From Trichaptum fuscoviolaceum (Eukaryota; Basidiomycota; Agaricomycetes; Hymenochaetales; Trichaptaceae), in assembly GCA_910574455.1 (NCBI GenBank), contig CAJSYZ010000001.1, forward strand, positions 1,967,424-2,031,423: DNA of 64,000 bases, written 5' to 3'. Below the pieces are notes generated by a model. That model was not told where the DNA came from. It did not search any database and worked only from the letters and a program-made list of their open reading frames with translations. This document shows positions 1 through 10,356 of this stretch, piece after piece; the stretch's first letter is position 1, and each line of letters starts with the position of its first letter. The position numbers and the translations under genes are program-made.

Positions 1-562
1 GTGTGTGAGATGGGAGGAAGTGTTGAGAACGTGTCCAACGTCGAAGCTCATCAGTCTCGTCGCTATGGCCGCCGTTGCACACCTTCCCAAATCAATTTCA
101 TATTCCAACTCCGACACCGCTTACGGACAGCGATATAACCTCTTCATCCCCTCCAAACCGCCTTCCCTCAATCCCCCCTTCCTTCACCCTCGTCTCTTTA
201 TTCGTTCCTTCGTTCTTTCTTCAACCTTTTTTCTTTCATTTGTTCCTTCGCGAACTCTTCTGGTCTTTGAAGTCGAGCCTGGTATCTCGACCTGCCATTA
301 CCTTCATTTCTTCGGAGTGAGTACAATTTGTTTTGTGCATATACGAACTCTTGCTGACGATGAGCTTCAGATCACTTGCTCTTTGATAGACAGGCCGGAC
401 CAACTGACCCGTACTTCTTAAACCTCTGCGAGGACACTAGCGACCTTTCAGTCAAACAAATTTTCTCCGTCCGCAAGACATCCACGCCGCAACGGTTTTT
501 TGCTTCCTTTCGACACTCCTGAGATTATATTTTTCTACCGGTGAACGTTCAACAAAATAATA
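1..562. other. Upstream region and 5' leader of the cupredoxin gene
   Basis: No coding region is supported here. A TATA-like GATATAAC lies at 131-138. It is followed by a long pyrimidine-rich stretch (about 145-250), which is common in leaders and promoters of well-expressed fungal genes. A possible 5'-UTR intron runs from GTGAGT at 317 to an acceptor AG at 392-393. Short ORFs here overlap one another and look like chance. Confidence 0.5.
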
Positions 563-1982
563 ATGTTCAAGTTCGCAACCAAAGTTGGCGTGACCGCCCT
601 TGCGGCCCAGTTCGTGTACGCTGCGCCCAACAACGTGAAGCGGGATGACAGCTCGGTCGGAGATGAAGTTGCTGTGTCTGCGCCGTTCGGCACCCCGATC
701 ACAGACACCGCTGAGCTCTTCTCGTGAGTCCCTAATACTTCGGAAAAATAAGGAATGTGATGTTAACAATTTGAATGAAAATAGGCAAACGAAGGCCGAA
801 GCTGAGGCTTCCTCAAGTAGTCTTGCAGCTCAGTACTCAGCTGCGACCGCCATGCCGTACACCACTTCTGCTGCGTACGGTTCCTCATACACTTCGTCTG
901 TGGACAGCAGCAACAACTACGGCTACGGATCGTCGTCGTCGTCGTCGGCCGACTACAATGCGTACTCTTCATCCTCGTCTGCGTACAATGCATACACGAC
1001 TGCCGCTGCCTACACGACCACCTCGAGCGCCTACATGTCGACTAACACGTACGGTTCCGGCAGCTCGAACTGGGGTAGCGGTAACTACGATAACTGCGTG
1101 CAGCAATGCATTGCCTCGTTCGGTGCACCTCCTGCGGCGTACACCCCGCCCCCATCCACCACGACCGACTCGGGCTCGTCCGGCTCTGGTTCGACAATCA
1201 CCATCATTGTTGCACCGACCCAGGGTGTTCTCCGCTACGTTCCGTTTGCAACGAACGCATCAGTTGGTGATACCATCAAGTTCATGTGGAACGCGAATAT
1301 GCACACCGTCACGAAGTCCTCGGAGGCATCGCTGTGCAACAAGACGGACGACGCCCCCTTCGCATCTGGTGTCCAGAACAAGAGCTTCGTCTTCACACAG
1401 GTCGTCAACTCCACTGACCCGACGTTCTTCTACTGCGGTGTCCCCACTCATTGCCAGAAGGGCATGTTCGGTATCATCAACCCGCCCAGCGCTCTCACTG
1501 CATCGACCTCGGTCTCGAACATGATGCCAGGCATGATCACTAACAACTCGGATATTGCGGCAATGGCGGCTTTCACTACCAAGCAGACCGAGGGCAACAT
1601 CGCTGCGGGTAACTGGGGTAACTCTATCGACATGGCTAAAATCCCGACGCCTATGCAGAGCCTCGTTGCTGAGAACGTGATGTATGTCCGCAATTTCCTT
1701 GCGATGAACCAGGATGTCCTCAAGGACGACGGCTCGATTGATCTCTCGGCGACCAACGGTGCCCCGTTGATGATCCCTCAGGATCTCTCTGCTGTCCTTG
1801 CCTCGTCTCCGTCGTCGTCTGCTGCGTCCGAGCCGACATCTGCTGCGACGTCTGCTGGATCTGCCTCCTCTGCTGCCTCAAGCAGCACATCGACCTCGAC
1901 GCCCAATGGTGCCCGCGGACTCGCCGCATCGTCAGCAGTCGCGGGTATCGTTGCCTTCGCCGCTGCCGTTCTCGTGCTATGA
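563..1982 (+). CDS. Serine-rich GPI-anchored extracellular cupredoxin
   Basis: Two exons, 563-723 and 785-1982, give 452 aa. The N-terminus is a signal peptide (MFKFATKVGVTALAAQFVYA). Next comes a Ser/Tyr/Ala/Thr low-complexity stretch (about 60-150), then a plastocyanin-like fold (about 190-290). All four type-1 copper ligands can be seen: His227, Cys271, His276 and Met281 (motif YCGVPTHCQKGM). The tail is Ser/Ala-rich and ends in a hydrophobic segment, as in GPI-anchored proteins. These fungal wall-surface cupredoxins are thought to bind copper and take part in redox or wall functions; no substrate can be inferred. The first ATG gives a proper signal peptide, and the 61-bp intron is phase 2. 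A related serine-rich wall protein that has lost copper binding is less likely because the ligand set is complete. Confidence 0.88.
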
Positions 1983-2585
1983 GGGGCTTCATCTTAACGA
2001 CAGGGATTTGACGAGTGTGTATGTAGTTGCATATAGTTACGGACTCCTAGAGCATTGGACTTTTTTGCTACGTTTTCCATAATTCTTTCATAATCTCAGC
2101 AGCAGCACATGAAGGAAGGAGTACATCATTCCATTTCTTTCTTTCGTTCTTCGTGTTGATATCTTTCTGCGGACACTTTCCCTTTGACATATCTTGCTAG
2201 TTATGGTCAGTCTCCATGGGCCTTTGCATTGTGCATTGTGATTATCCATCCACCTTTGTATGTCAAGCAATGTGTACGAGACGAGGTGTTTTTTTCAATA
2301 CACTGCTGACACAAAACCTGTACAAAGATTAACTTAAACATAAAGTAACCTTCTTTGCTTATAGCATTTGAAGTGAGATATACGACGTCGAGTTGAGTAC
2401 TACGTAAAAAGATAAGAAAATGGTGGTGAGTGTCGACGCGGGAGACGCGTGACTCAATTATCACGTGCCATCACGCTCGTGAGAACGTGTCATAAACAAA
2501 CAGGCCCATACCACGTTCTCAACGCATTCGACTCACCAACTGACAGCCACGAGCTTTACTCACAAAGCGCACAACGCCCCCGAGG
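1983..2585. other. Intergenic: cupredoxin 3' end and SRC1 promoter
   Basis: The first ~300 bp are probably 3'-UTR and terminator of the cupredoxin gene. The last ~150 bp hold the SRC1 promoter, with a compact group of recognisable protein-binding motifs (listed separately). No ORF here has convincing coding character. Confidence 0.5.
2445..2467 (+). promoter_or_regulatory. Clustered ACGCGT, TGACTCA and CACGTG motifs
   Basis: ACGCGT (2445-2450, the MCB core bound by MBF-type factors) touches TGACTCA (2450-2456, the AP-1/Gcn4 consensus). CACGTG (2462-2467, a bHLH E-box) follows 5 bp later. They lie 119-141 bp upstream of the SRC1 ATG. The motifs are seen; binding is inferred. Confidence 0.4.
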
Positions 2586-5319
2586 ATGTCGCGCCCAACG
2601 ACGAGTCAGATCATCGAGAAAGGGGACTACCTCAAGCCCAACTTCGACCCCTCGACACTCACCATCCCTCACCTCATAGGCATCTTGGCGTACCACCAGA
2701 TATCGTATCCAAGCCCGCACACCAAGGCGAAGCTCGTCGACGTGTTTAACAAAGAGATCAAAGTCAATGGCACAAAGCTGCGTCAAGCTCAGCTTGCACG
2801 GCAAGCGACGCTCGCCAGTGACGATGGGATCATCGATGGTATAACTGGTATACCTATCGCGCCGCCTCCGGCCCAACCGGTACGTCGCCTTTCATATCAA
2901 TGCTGGATAGTCATTAACGTCTTCGTACGGCTCCCTAATAGGCCCCCAATCGTCGGTACTCGCGCCGACTAAGTCGCGAACCCGTGCAACAGCCTCCTCC
3001 AGAATCAACTCATCCCGACCCTGTGTGTAATTCCCGTCATCAGTTTCTTCTGGTATTTAATGGTAAACATAGCCGAAAAGGCGCCGGTCCTCTGCCCAAC
3101 CATCGCTCGGGAGATCAAACAATAAGAAATTTGTCGGTCCGCCAGCAGTTTCAGAAGAAAGCGAAGAAGATGAACAGCCGGAACCAGAGCCGCTGAAAAA
3201 GATCGGGAAGAAGAAGGACGTACGTGGTGACATACTTCCAGTCTGACATTTTCGTCTGAAGTACATAATCCCGAACACAGTCGGAAACCGCTGGGTCATC
3301 CTCACGCCGTGTATCTCAGAAGGTAGCGTGAATGTTTAGTCACATGGGTCATTATTCATGTAACATTCGTTCAGTTTGGACCAGGGACTGATGATAGCGG
3401 ATGGGAGGATAACAATGTATTCCAATCTGGCGCAGAATCATCTTCACCTCTGCGCCCGCCAAGACCGAAGACAACTCGCAAGATATCTGGATCACGGAAC
3501 TCGCGTCTGTCTATGTCCGCCCCTCCGGAAATCGACAGTTCGCCAACACGTTCTCCCCCGAAATCACGTCTTTTCTCTCCTCCACATACAAATTTTGAGC
3601 CACGTCTACCTTCGAGCGTAACGGAGTCTTCATCCAGAGGCTTTAAGATTAAGGTGAGCATTGCCGGTTTTTCTGATGTACTATTTTTCTTAAGATTGGC
3701 CTTAAGACTGAACCTTTCGATGATTACTATGATGAAGATTCGAGATTAGCAGACGTCAGTGCTGAAGTTATCGAGGAAGAGGATGAAGAGGAGCAACAAG
3801 ACGATGGATTGTTCTTCGAGGATACTCAGACTGTGGAAGTCGCAAAAAGAATTGCGAAAGGTGGCAGTGACGCTGTTGCACGGAAGGCGGATACGCAATC
3901 CGCATCACCCGCTACAACTCCTCTGTGGCTACGACTTCTATTCTCACTGTTTGCTGTAGCTTTATCAGGCGTCGTCGGCCAGTATAAAATGGAAGCTGCA
4001 CCAATTGGCTTCTGTGATACTGGAAAAGCTACCAATGCCATCCTCGCAGATGAGATCAACAAGAGGAAGGAAATAGAAGGCTGTCATGCTCAGTGGGCCG
4101 AAGAAGGCAACCCCGACCATTGCTCTCCGCTGCCGCTTATCCCTCTACCTCATCCAGAGCATTGCACTCCTTGTCCAGCACATGCAAGTTGTAGCGGTTT
4201 CAATGTGGAGTGTGACGAAGGATATATCCTGAGTCCGCATCTTTTATCATTGATTCCTTACGCGTCGACTGTAGCCAATGGTTTACCTGGATTTGGTCCC
4301 GTTGCTTTTCCGCCGAAATGCGTCATAGATGAAACACGCAAGAAGAACATTGGGGCTTTGGGCAAGTGGATAGATTCTACCCTTGCTTCGGAGCGTGGTA
4401 GCAGACTATGCGCTGGTATCGACACGAAGAGGGACATTGACGGGGGTGATGCCCGAAGATGGGGTTATGAAGTGGGGCACTTGAAGGACTTACTTAGGAG
4501 GAAGTTTACTCGCGAGGTTTGTAGACTTTAATATCTGAAAGTCACCCTTTAATTCTTTACTCTGAAACAGGGCGAAGAGTTCGATCGTCTTTTCGGAGAA
4601 GCTGTGGATCAATTAATGAAATTCGGACGTTTGCTTCAGAACTTCGACTCTGCGTGCGTATCCATTATTCTGGGTGCTTTACGAGTCTTCCATCGCTGAC
4701 ATTAATTTTAGTGGTAACATGTATCTGGCATCTGATCATGTAGATATGAGCTGGAGCTGCGATTTGACTGTGGCAGCTCGACAGTCGTGGGCAGAATGGC
4801 GCAAGAGCGTTTTTGGTATGTTTTGTACTTCAAGCGTTTTGATGAATTCTTATTTTTCGTTCATTAGGGGTAATGGGTGTGATCTTATTGGGTCTCTACG
4901 GGAAGGCACAATTGGCTGTTCGTGGTGCGGAAAATAAGCGAGTTTCTGAGCTCGTGCAGATCGCCCTGGACACTCTGCGTAATCAGGAATTGGCACACCA
5001 TACCGACCCTGTAACAACGCCTCACAACTATTTATCCTCTGTTCAATTACGGGATCTTGTCATGCAGGACGAACACTCAGCATCCATTCGACGCAGACTC
5101 TGGGACAGGGTTGAGCGCATCGTAGAGGGCAATGCCAACGTGCGAGCGAACCTCGAAGAACTTCCAGGAGGAGAGGAAGCCCGCGTATGGAGATGGGTCG
5201 GCAGCAGCGGTCTCTTATCGCCAACTTCACCGAGGGCATCCTATATCCCTACTTCACCTTCAAATGATCGAGTACCTGGAACACCGAATGAGAGGAGGCA
5301 AGGGAGAATCGTTGCCTGA
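2586..5319 (+). CDS. SRC1: Src1/Heh (LEM2/MAN1-type) inner nuclear membrane protein
   Basis: Nine exons: 2586-2879, 2942-3022, 3073-3219, 3281-3322, 3375-3653, 3695-4516, 4571-4653, 4712-4815, 4868-5319; 767 aa. An N-terminal helix-extension-helix (HeH, about 24-60) resembles the DNA-binding HeH/LEM fold. A PKRRR basic patch, probably a nuclear signal, follows, then an acidic serine-rich linker with the family motif DNNVFQSG. Transmembrane helices lie at about 358-377 and 612-632. Between them is the lumenal part of the Man1-Src1p C-terminal domain, with several cysteines. After TM2 comes a nucleoplasmic winged-helix-like segment ending in an SP-rich tail. Family members tether chromatin, including rDNA and telomeres, to the inner nuclear membrane and recruit ESCRT-III for envelope sealing. 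The 42-nt exon 4 is small but in frame. VPS23 (ESCRT-I) is the next gene, probably by chance. Confidence 0.9.
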
Positions 5320-8300
5320 ACTCGGTCTTTCAGGGGCGACAGGTCGGAAGGGACTTACTGTATAATGATGATTATGGATGCACCATGGCTTGCCTATTAC
5401 TATGGTGCGGTGTATCACTGTATCTCTATATTTACTTCGTGTGTATTCATTGTTTGATCCGTATAATTGCAGTCTTTGTCACTTTGATGATGCACTAGAG
5501 AGTCTATGTCAGATATCAACATTTGCTACAATGTACACCATGCCTTCATTGCATTTACCCAAGGTTTGATGGATATGATCGGATGTCGAGGTAGGCTTGG
5601 GAGCGAGTTGACGCATTGCTCCCGTAGTCATAACAATCAACTTCAAGTGGGATAATAAGATCGCCGCTGTCGTAGATCTATCGCTATATTGCGAAGTACG
5701 GGAATTGCTTTGGCGACTTGCGACTCGGAAACAAGCATCGAACGAAAGAATATGTCAAAAAAGCTTGTGGTTGCCCCCCGACGATCCTCCACACAGTAAC
5801 ACACTAAAGAGAGTTTCGGGCCACTGTAAGTAGTCGGACTATCTCACGAAATTTCCCTTGACCCTTCTGCTCATGTATTCGATTCCCAACTAGCCGATGC
5901 GGCTGCTTTTGGGTAGCCAGTGTACTTGCCATTAAATGGCTTAGTATTGAAACTGATGTGTTGCAAAGTGTCTTCCAAGGAAGAAGGCGACGTTATAGTG
6001 ACCAACTTTGTGAGTTCAATGCAAACATCTCGTTTTTGCAAAAAGCTTTCCACGCTGGACTCCATGAGCGTAGGTTTCGGCTCTCCGGAAAGTAGTCGGC
6101 GTTGTGCAACCGTGACAGTACGTTAACGATTTGTTCTGATGAACAAATGACTTCCAACTATACACATGCTACTGCCATACGGTGTTATCAAACTATCGGA
6201 GTTTGTCCGCTGATCGGCAGGTCAGGTCATTTACTTTTAGGTTTACCAACATAGCGCCAATAAGCACACATCAGTGGCAATGTAGCCAGCGCGGACTTCG
6301 AGTCGGTTGATCAGTGACTATTGCTAATGGGACAGTGTTTAGGTGGTCTTACTTGACCATGAACTGGTGTTAATCTCACGATTAGGCGACTTGATCACAT
6401 AAATCAGAAAAAAACAGTAAAGGTTTTGTAAATATTCATATCTGAGTGAGCTCGGAGGATGCTGACATTCTCGTAAGGTGCAGTGATACTATAAGCCGCT
6501 CAATTGAAGTTCATGAGCGCTCGGGTGAACGAGATGTCACGCGCCAGAGAATAGCGTTGATGTTGAAGCGAGGAAACTGGAGATTCCGTTTCTCTCGGTA
6601 TCCCACTTGGGATGAACGAAGAAAAGCTGGAAGCAAGCCCGAGGAGGCCACATTCGAATGAGCTTCTAAGACAGATGGGGCAACGCTGCAATAAATCGGG
6701 AAGCCCGTTATGCCTTCGCCTGGATGAATATAACGAGAGTTGGCCGAGATGTAAAGATGATTATAGATCCACTTCAAGTTAATCTTGAGACGATCGCTAT
6801 TAGATGGGACGCGAAAATCACGAAACAACGCTATGGTGCCGCGGAGGAACGGTGGGCTTTTACCTCTGTCTGTGACTTCGAGAAATTGCTTATTGTCTCC
6901 AACAGATGCGGTATATACGGAACGTGAGAGTGCGGTTGAATACTAAGGTTCAAGACAAGCTTCGACGTATCTACTTCCGTGAAAGGCAAGTTGTGAGCTT
7001 GTCGAAGCTTCGCGCTTCCAGTCTACTTGCTCAAGTTAGTCTAGGGATGCCATTCGTCTCTCGACCATATGAAATCTGCTACCTCCCTTTGGTCAAGAGT
7101 TTGAACCATGTTCTTGATATGAATCAGACATTGTGCTCCTACACATATCCTTAAATCCGGTGAGATCACACCGCGCTGACGCATTTAATTTGTGTTTTGG
7201 ATCTGGGTGAGTCGAAGACCCCGTTCTCGATGAGCGACCATGAGTGTATAGGACGCGGCGCGTGTCGGCTTCGATGCCCAGTGGAAAGGTCCGTCAGCTG
7301 TCATCAGTTGCCCAACTAAGGAAATATGCTTTGCACAAGTATTGCTCCCTTTGGAATACAAGAGCTCGTGCCGGATATCAGGCACCCAGGTGAGTCGAAG
7401 TCGCTGGTTGTATCTCCGCCGTTGTCTTCTGTGAGCCTTCACCACCGACTGCGATTTATTTGAGCCTCCGTCCCTTTAATCCCTGTCAACGATCGCTGGA
7501 ATAGATCTTTTCTTCTCGGATCTCCGCCGGCAGAACAGATTCTTCGACGGGTCTTTAGAAAATATACGACTTACATCCCCGAATTTTCACTTTTCAACGA
7601 CATCGAACTTGCTGCGTCTGTAAAAGAAGAAAGACCATGCTCGCGTTCAATTGGCTGGTCTGCATGGATAAACGGGAATCCACCTTAAGGTTTGGCCTCG
7701 AGGCGCTTTTGTGGGTCCCGTCGATCCTATGGGCCCAAGCGCTCAAGCGCACAAAGTCAATGCCTTTATTGACACTTCCGATCTTTGACAACTGACATAT
7801 GGGAATTTTAAGGCCTTGTTCACGTTATCCCTCGGCACAGCAGCGACACAGCATTCTACATGTCTGATATACAAACTTTGTTCTGAGGAAGACTAGGATC
7901 TAGCATGCGCCATATAAACATGCCCCTAAGTACTGCCATCCTCGATCTGAGTCCTCATCCGGTATCTCCGCCGTTGATATAGACAAGAAAATTACAAGTC
8001 ATATGCCATTGCACGGCTGTATATGGTCGTCTATCGAACTCAGGGCAACCGAATACGCAGGCGTTTTCTTGGCTTCGTCATGACTGCAATCAGCTGCCAA
8101 TGAAAAGAGTTTGGCGGCCCCTTGTGAGGTGTCGATCATCGGAAAAGGGTGAATATAATCCACCATTTTTGTCGTCTTCCTCAATTTAATCACTGTATTC
8201 GGGTGTCGAATGCAGTCAGATGCAAAAAGGAAGTAATGGGACAAAGTTTTCGTATCAAATGTGTTCATGCAACAAAAGTATAGCAATCCAAACAGCAACG

Positions 8301-8853
8301 TTCAAATCTCACTCCTCGAACCTCGTTCTTCAGGTTTGTGAAACGCGGTGACATCGGCGGTCGAACAGGAGGCGAAGGGAGTTCTGGTTCGCAGTTCCAG
8401 AGAGAAACCTTCGAAGGATCTGGTCACGCAAGGGTAAATTCGCGCGTTCAATAGCTTTGTATCGATCGAGTCCACCGAGGATAAGTGAATGACACAATTC
8501 AAATACTGCCGAAAAAGCCATGCCCCGAGATGAGAGGATCCCGGAGGAGATTGGACTTGTGGTTCAGTCGTAAACCACCGCCACCTAGCACGTCCGTGAC
8601 ATCTGCCAGCTAGCATCGTGTACCTGGAGGACAAGATGAGCACCCTCTCCCGAATTCTGATGATCCCCCGGTGAAATGGGGTTGTACCTCTCTGCCTTTG
8701 TGATTTCTGAATATTCTAGATGTGATAAAATTGAACCACCGCATGGAGCCCGGCCAATGCTATTCCAGAGTCTTTCAAGCGCGGCGGTAGTACCATGCAC
8801 ACTTCTTAGTTCCACAATTTCAATAGAATGGAATGTCCTTTGTGACCACCATT

Positions 8854-9238
8854 GGATGACTTCCCGTAAGGATTTAGGACACTCAGGGTCGTCCTAAACC
8901 CCTAAGACCCCACTCGGCAAGCATTTAGGGAGGTTTTTCTAAACCGTAAGCCAAGTCGTCCGAGAGTCATGAGCAGAAATTCTGCCGGCCGATTCCCGCG
9001 GTATAGCTTACCTTTAAAGGTAAGGTATCAGGGTGTATATATGATATCTTACCTGATATGGTAAGCGAGGGTCAGGGCAGGTGTTTAGGACGACTGTCCT
9101 AGACACGGAGCATCTGGCAGACCCCCCTCCCCCCTCTGCCAGATCCTAGAAGTTTAGGATGCCCGGGCAAGACCGACAGTTTGGCTCCGTTCCATTTATG
9201 ACGAAAAAGTCGTCCTAAATCCTTACGGGAAGTCATCC
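8854..9238. mobile_element. 385-bp MITE-like element with 27-bp terminal inverted repeats
   Basis: The left end starts GGATGACTTCCCGTAAGG (8854-) and its exact complement closes the element at 9212-9238; 27 bp match perfectly. An ATT triplet flanks both ends (8851-8853 and 9239-9241), a possible 3-bp target duplication. The interior codes for nothing. It carries further self-complementary pieces, including TTACC/GGTAA-type arms around 9008-9065. Size, perfect TIRs and lack of coding capacity fit a non-autonomous DNA transposon. A 3-bp duplication would suit PIF/Harbinger or CACTA-type mobilisation, but the termini do not settle the superfamily. Confidence 0.75.
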
Positions 9239-9512
9239 ATTGAACGAGAAAAAGCATACGGATAATCAAAAGGTCGCTCACATATCCCCGGCCCTCCGAT
9301 TCTCCCCCTATAATGCATTTTCGAAATTATTTTTGCGAGCTAGTGATTTGTGTACGGTCGATCGAAGGCCGTCGGACGTGCGGTTTGGTGTCTTTCCTCG
9401 AGGAGATTGTGACCAGGATTTAGGTGCCGGAGAAGACGGATGAGCTGAGCGCCCAAGGTCCTCTTACCTTATTAGGTCATACATTCACCTTATAAGGCTA
9501 ACTTGAACCCAC

Positions 9513-9569
9513 TTATCGCTTAAATTATCACCGACTTCCTCCACCTTCGACAAGATAAATAAGCGATAA
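9513..9569. repeat. Short 10-bp inverted repeat
   Basis: TTATCGCTTA at 9513-9522 is matched by TAAGCGATAA at 9560-9569, with weaker matching beyond. It lies in an AT-rich intergenic patch. It may be a remnant of a terminal repeat or a chance palindrome. Confidence 0.35.
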
Positions 9570-10356
9570 AGGCTCGCGGGAAGGAACCACGCAACCACAG
9601 AGAACAAGACCACAGTTGACTGAAGCAGTCGGAAGGAGGCACATCAGGTCCACTATCTTTGCGCTGAGCCACCTTAATCTATATCCTAAGGAACGAGTTT
9701 TCATAAGTGACGCCCTGCCGACTCAACTTGAATTCCGCCCCCTCGGGGAGTTGAAGGTCTTCCGACAAGCCCGGGTAGCTCCTTACCGTCCTCCGGGGGC
9801 TTGATGAATATTCAAATCGAATATTAGAATAAATGCCGACGGAGAAAGGAGATTCAAGGTCTGTACCCGCTCCGTGCTAGCCGAGAACCCATGAGTTTGG
9901 TGAATATAAATGAAATACTTGCCTAATTCGCATTGGTCAATGTATATCGTCCAGACCAGACATGGATTATTCGGCGTATGCAAAATGCCAGACCAGCAAT
10001 CTCCCATATGGCAACTTCCGCGTTCGCAAGCGAATGCTGAGCCCTCCAGAGTGCTGCAAGTAGCAAATATTATAGTACGAGACTCAAAGCCACTTATCCC
10101 AATGTTGATTTATTAGTTTGCCGAAGATACCATAATGTCACGGGCGCAGAAGAGCTTTGAATAGATTGAAAGCAACCGAGCAGAACATGATCTGCGAAGG
10201 CCTAAAGATTGAAAGGAGAAGATCAAAGCGTTTGCTCCTGCGAATGTCCAAGCATACTCGTAGCCGACGAGAGGATAGCCAACCAAACTTATTAATCCAA
10301 TCAGGCTAAGTCGACGATGAACTGCTTGCTTCCATAGTCCCGAATTAAACTCTAAT

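Larger units (their letters stand above)
5320..10356. other. 5.0-kb gene-free interval between convergent genes
   Basis: SRC1 ends at 5319 and VPS23 ends at 10357, so both genes point into this gap. The first ~250 bp are probably SRC1 3'-UTR. ORFs are short, overlap on both strands and match nothing I recognise. A 385-bp inverted-repeat element sits at 8854-9238. A 10-bp inverted repeat (TTATCGCTTA, 9513-9522; complement 9560-9569) lies in an AT-rich patch. The rest may be decayed mobile DNA, but no family can be named. Confidence 0.55.

Noticed and set aside
775..1524. 249-codon Arg/Pro-rich ORF overlapping the cupredoxin gene
   Set aside because: It lies in another frame of the Ser/Thr-rich coding sequence and has the Arg/Pro composition typical of frame-shifted GC-rich codons.
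7500..7870. Possible decayed coding relic with a frame change
   Set aside because: Only about 60 codons are open in each frame and nothing matches a known family; this is indistinguishable from chance.
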